Positions 60,004 to 64,000 of a stretch of DNA of 64,000 nucleotides are shown piece after piece. How positions within the stretch are numbered: position 1 is the stretch's first letter; each line of letters starts with the position of its first letter. The DNA is from Meira nashicola (taxonomy: Eukaryota > Basidiomycota > Exobasidiomycetes > Exobasidiales > Brachybasidiaceae). The translations under genes were made by a program, and so were the position numbers. The notes under the pieces were generated by a model that saw nothing but the letters and a program-made list of their open reading frames with translations, was not told where the DNA came from and ran no database searches. Where the stretch lies: the NCBI GenBank assembly GCA_001600355.1, contig BCJU01000007.1, positions 220,557-284,556 on the forward strand, given 5' to 3'.

Positions 60004-60500
60004 CTATGATAAAGGCGGTGAGAAATTTTGCTGATCTGAAAAATTAAAGGATAACTTTTTTTGAGCATCGCGAACCCTTCTTATTTCTTCTATCAATCTA
60101 GCCATTCGCATAGGTTTTGTATACCAAGCATCCATTCCTGCCTCAAATCCACGAGCACGATCCACTCCCGAGCCCAACGCCGTCACAGCAGCAATATCAT
60201 CTTGATAGGGCGAAGGATGTGCGCGCATAGCTGTAGCCGCATCGAATCCATTCATCTTTGGCATATTGATATCTAATAAAACGAGTGCAGGTAATTCTTG
60301 CTTAAACATTTCTACTCTTTGCTCGCCATCAACTGCTTCGATAAAATCAATTTCTGCTCGTCTAAATAAAGCAGTGATAATTTTTGTGTTGATTGGATTA
60401 TCTCCCACTACCAGAACTTTGAACGATTTGACGAATGAAGCAGAAATCGTATCTTCAAATGGATTTCGTGTATCTTGTTCAGCAATTGACTTGATCTCTT
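60004..60500 (-). pseudogene. Response-regulator receiver domain, orphan C-terminal piece of a hybrid histidine kinase
   Basis: The frame contains a receiver domain: KVLVVGDNPINTKIITALF, ALVLLDINMPKMNGFDA (phospho-acceptor Asp), DIAAVTALGSGVDRARGFE (Thr/Ala switch region), WYTKPMRMARL (conserved Lys). One of the two acidic residues near the first strand is Gly (VVGD rather than VVED). The sequence ends shortly after, like the C-terminal receiver of fungal hybrid histidine kinases. Upstream (60500-60741) the frame stays open but reads as low-complexity (repeated GAAGACAC units), with no histidine-kinase ATPase or HisKA domain. It is therefore a 5'-truncated fragment, convergent with the AMID pseudogene. 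Confidence 0.65.
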
Positions 60501-60999
60501 CGACAGAGCTTGTTTCGATATTGTTATTATCTGAAGAAACGACAGGATTATCATCAGGTGATGCAACAGAATTGTGTGCCGATTGAAAGCAGAAGTGTCG
60601 TATAATCCCGCGGTTGGTATACGTCTTCCGTCTTTTCGGTGTCTTCTGTGCCTCGCCTAATTTCTGTGTCTTCTGGGANCACCTGTGTCCTGAAAANTGA
60701 GCACATGCGAGCTCTTTGGGCCATGTCATACAAGAACGCATAGGCCTGCATCCCTATCGAACAGCAATGTGAGCGTTTACGTTCCTCTGTTTCAAAATTA
60801 TTCTGTNGTATCTCCGGGGCAAGGATGTCTCTCCTTTTGTCCAATCCACTAGACCTCTTTATGTNCTGCGGAACATCTAAAAACTCAATTTCTTCTTTAG
60901 ATATCCCCAGATGTATAATATCAATGTAAGCGCCGATCGCCCAGCAAAACTCTACAGAGAGCCACGTAGGAGAGAAGGTAGACGGAAAGCCGTGTCCTA
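60501..60999. other. Low-complexity interval, no gene supported
   Basis: Contains degenerate GAAGACAC-type repeats on the minus strand (about 60615-60680) and three N bases. Open frames here reflect the repeat. Confidence 0.35.
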
Positions 61000-62300
61000 T
61001 CAGTTGAGAGGCTCTATTATAGAGGACAATGTAGCCTGAGCAGCTTGTAAATTACGAGAAATAATTGAATTTGGCATGACTTTCACGTGGTATAGGTTGC
61101 GGAAAATTTCTACTCGCCATCGACTACACGCAAAGCGTGCAAAAAGAGAGCTTTCTAATTTTGATATAGTAACATCGTCTTGTGGAGAGGCATGAGACCA
61201 TTCNTTGTGGATNTCAAGTCCAGTCCACCATGGCAAGAGACTAGTCAAAGACATCAGGAGGTTGTCATTCGAAAGACAACTCTTCTGCCTCTGCAAGTCT
61301 GTCTGCCAATTCTGTGCTGGTACAAATTCTCTGCTGGCCCGATTTTGTTGACAAGAAAGGTTTTTGCTTTCTTCGAGTACTAAGTAGCTATTTGCAGTTG
61401 CTCGTATATCGGAAAGTACCCATCTCAACACTTTGAAGTCTGAACTAACAGAATCAGTCTTTGTAAGAGGAGTATTTCTTGAGATGGCAAGAATGTCATC
61501 GAAGACCTGTGTTGCTTCCAACGAGGTTAGGATACAGCGTTTCTTGCAGCTATACTGAACTNNCTTTTCGTCTGAGGCAACTCTCGATTGTGGACCTCCT
61601 AGAGACATTGTCAGTCTGGGATAAAGCGTAATGTCAAGCCTGAGACGCTTGAGGCCACGTATGTAGCTTTCAGAAGTATCTTGCCGTTCTACATGCCANA
61701 CATCTCGATCGAGTTGTGCAAAGAGCTCAAATTCGCGAGCAAAGCGGACGGCGAGATTCCCAAAGAGCCAAGCTTGGGGAATCTTGGCGAGTGAGATGGT
61801 AAGCGAAGCTCAGCGTTGAGTGANCACGACACAACAGCAGTTTTTTGGGACAGAAAGACAAGCAGTCAAAAGCATATGGGGGATTGTTTAATCCGTGTTC
61901 AGGTTTGTTCAAACATGGAGCAGCTTCAAAACGCTCTTTTGATCTTTCACAAGATCCTTTCCGCTCCTGATCAAGGTCGATAAGATCATTGATTGTTGCT
62001 GTGTAGCGTACTTGGAAACTCAATCCGTCGATTCAATGCAGACATGTCTTTCGGACTTTGCGGAGACGCAGAAGGGCCAGCAATTGCTGCGACTAGGAAA
62101 GCTAGCAAAAAAGCAAGCTCCAAAATCGCGGTATTCTTTACCATTGCTCTTTTATACAAATCGAAGAGTTCTGCTTTGGTAGTGTACGGATTCGCTTCTA
62201 CAAACGGACTCTGGAACCAAGCAGTGATACAACGTTCAATAAAGTTGGAGCTCGGTAAACACTTGTAGAAAATCATGAGCGACGGATCTTTCATCGCCAT
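61000..62300 (-). pseudogene. Fungal-specific transcription factor domain (middle homology region), no zinc cluster seen
   Basis: The upstream piece (62300-62090) reads LPSSNFIERCITAWFQSPF then TKAELFDLYKRA and LLAFLVAAIAGPSA, matching the start of the fungal Zn2Cys6 factor middle region (a YF..hP..h...F..Y pattern). The long second piece (about 61800-61000) reads AWLFGNLAVRFAREFELFAQ, then KRLRLDITLYPRLTMSLGGP, which fits the G.A.R.A..L.L and R..W..LY.LDR.LS..LGRP blocks. The frames between them do not join cleanly. No CX2CX6C cluster is evident upstream (62307-62600). It may be a decayed factor or a gene whose first exons I cannot resolve. It is divergent from HNH3. Confidence 0.5.
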
Positions 62301-62907
62301 CTTGATTCAGAACTTTTCGGANTTGACTAAAGATTTCTGAAGGGATTGGCTGGAGGTGCAGGAAAGACAGAGTGTAGGGGTAATTGAAGGGCGTCTCCGA
62401 AGTTTCGTGATCGGGACGTGACCGACGTTGCTTTCTGTAAGTTTTGAGATGTCGACTTCATTTAGACATAGCAGACGCACTGTTTTCTGCTCTGATTTTG
62501 CCGTTAGGCACTGACGGCGACATTTACGATAGAAAAACACTACTCGCTTTGAACATCGGCAGGCTCGGTTTAGTGTGGGTAACCGCACCGCGATGTAGTT
62601 TTGTTGTAAAAGTACGTTGTCTGTACTTCATAATTGTTGTTGCAAATACTACCTAGTGACTATCTGCTGCAAGACTCGGACAAGCGGCTAGTGTGAGATT
62701 TTCCAAGTCTTAAGGTAAAAGCGAAACGCGTACCAAATCCAAAGTTCTCAATGCCCCTGCACCAAATTTGTTGTCTAGCACGTGGCTACAACCATCAACG
62801 GTGCCTCGAAGTCGGCAAAAGTTAAGGCTAATTCGACAACTGGATATTACACGTAGATCTTTCCTTCTGCATTCCTTCTGCATTGCCTTCACAAAGATCA
62901 ATAAAAA
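62301..62907. other. Divergent promoter interval between TF remnant and HNH3
   Basis: No gene supported. A minus-strand stretch just before 62300 (reading FNYPYTLSFLHLQPIPSEIF) may be an additional exon of the transcription-factor remnant. Confidence 0.35.
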
Positions 62908-63995
62908 ATGGCGAACGCGAAACAGTCTCATTACTCTCTCACACCCGCAATTTGGCCCCAGAAGGGTATAATTGAAATTTTTGACCAGAGTGGCGATCGA
63001 ATCGTCGGCTTTTCGGTTGAGTTCCTTGAACGCGGGAAGGTGTTGAATTGGGCATACATCACATTCTGCGTCCAATCGAGCGTTGTAGAAGTGGGTAAAC
63101 TCGTAGACCAGAGCGGAGCTAGTGTGGAGTATAGTCAAATTCCAACAGCTGCAAGGTACCTCTTTGTCAAAGACGGTAGGTAGAATCAATTCCTTTTTAA
63201 ATCGTTGGCGTACCTTCTAACGTGTAGCATTTTTCTCTCACGTCTTATAGATGGGCTACAGGGGCCTTGTACACCGGTCGTAGGGCCAAGATTGCATCAC
63301 AAGCACAGAGGTCCGGTGCAAGATTCATACTCTGGCACAATGAGTGCATCATCTGTTACAGGATCTAGCGGGAATCAGGTAAGGTTCTGCGAACTTTGAG
63401 CGATACGAGAAGAGAGCAGTCTGTTAACCTCCATTCTACTCTGTAAGTCGGCATTCCGAAGTAGACTCCTAATCCGCGATGGCTGGTGTATCGTTTCGGA
63501 CGAAGCCAACACTGTTGCAGCTCACATTTTGCCCCAAAGTCGACCCGAGGTGAGCATTGCCAAACATAAATTGAATGCANCAAATTTGCTGATAAACAGT
63601 TATNCATAGTATTACGAAGAGATTCTTGGATATAGACCCAGCTCTCTGCATGAGGTGGGCTTTGGAATGCTGCTGTCAGGATCGCTGCACCATTCTTTTG
63701 ACCAGGCAGAATGGTCCCTCTTCCCCGATCCTAAAGTAAGTATTCTACTGTACTATTTCTTTCCTTCCTACTCTGATAAACATTCCCTTCGACACAGGGG
63801 ACGAAAGGAGACTACATCGTGCATGTATTCTACAACACAAGTTTACGCCAGTATCATGGGAAAAATATTCAGAGAACGCGCTTTCGGATAAAGGACGATC
63901 TTGAACTTCCTCGAGATGATTTTCTAAGATTTCACTACAAGCAGTGTATCCTCAAACACATCCGAGGTTATTCGTACTTCCCTTCGCTGGGCTAG
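62908..63995 (+). CDS. HNH endonuclease-domain protein 3 (HNH3), five exons
   Basis: Exons are 62908-63175, 63251-63378, 63448-63549, 63610-63735 and 63798-63995, all with GT..AG borders, giving 822 nt and 273 residues without a stop. The start peptide MANAKQSHYSLTPAIWPQ parallels HNH1 (MSFGDQSHYPLALESWSE). The core reads RLLIRDGWCIVSD, VAAHILPQSRPE, YYEEILG, GMLLSGSLHHSFDQAEWSLF, then the C-terminus FHYKQCILKHIRGYSYF. The His of AAHILP and of SLHHSFD are kept. The Asn is not obvious, as in the relatives, and the loop before LHHSFD differs (SGS instead of RDD). Intron positions match HNH4. Two N bases fall in intron 3. It appears intact and ends five bases before the window edge. Confidence 0.8.
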
Positions 63996-64000
63996 GATAT

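Noticed and set aside
60501..60741. N-terminal extension of the receiver-domain frame
   Set aside because: It is built from GAAGACAC-type repeats and N-containing codons and shows no histidine-kinase features, so I do not treat it as part of the protein.

Overview
The window looks like nuclear DNA of a fungus, most likely a basidiomycete. It has short GT..AG introns (about 50-70 nt), an F-box family, a PAS plus GATA-finger protein of the white-collar-2 type, an expanded HNH endonuclease family of the kind common in basidiomycetes, a siderophore transporter of the MFS and a fungal-specific transcription-factor domain. There are no bacterial operons, no ribosome-binding-site spacing and no recognisable transposase. 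Most of the 64 kb is gene-poor, and many gene copies are broken.

Region 1 (about 1.2-32.7 kb) is a large inverted duplication. Two arms of about 7.2 kb (1220-8411 and 25512-32720) flank a spacer of about 17 kb; paired positions sum to about 33926. Each arm carries an F-box gene (both copies broken, in different places) and a PAS-GATA gene. The innermost 1.95 kb, holding the PAS-GATA gene, is almost identical between arms, down to the same N positions, while the outer 5 kb is visibly diverged. The spacer holds an intronless HNH gene (HNH1), a decayed protein kinase, an intact unrecognised two-exon nuclear-type gene (called MTTR here after its first residues), an HNH gene with introns (HNH2) and an unrecognised multi-exon locus.

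Region 2 (34.4-49 kb) holds one clearly intact metabolic gene, a siderophore-iron-type MFS transporter. Around it are an acyl-CoA dehydrogenase fragment, an unrecognised multi-exon locus, a free-standing Sec18/NSF N-terminal domain with its own TATA box, a second MFS transporter in pieces and a decayed mucin-like membrane protein.

Region 3 (50-56.3 kb) repeats the kinase / MTTR / HNH group in inverted orientation and in a more decayed state: HNH4 lacks its start and has a stop codon, MTTR copy 2 keeps exon 1 but has an unrelated tail, and kinase copy 2 has a stop codon. A short-chain dehydrogenase pseudogene abuts the broken start of HNH4.

Region 4 (58.7-64 kb) has a pseudogene of an AMID/FSP1-type flavoprotein, an isolated response-regulator receiver domain, a fungal transcription-factor middle-homology region and a fourth well-structured HNH gene (HNH3) with five exons.

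The most interesting signal is the repeated cassette of kinase (divergent), MTTR and HNH nuclease: two copies in the same relative order, surrounded by duplicated and decaying genes. This resembles a region evolving by segmental duplication, such as a subtelomere, mating-type-like region or selfish locus, but its role cannot be decided from sequence alone. All family names come from motif reading without database searches.
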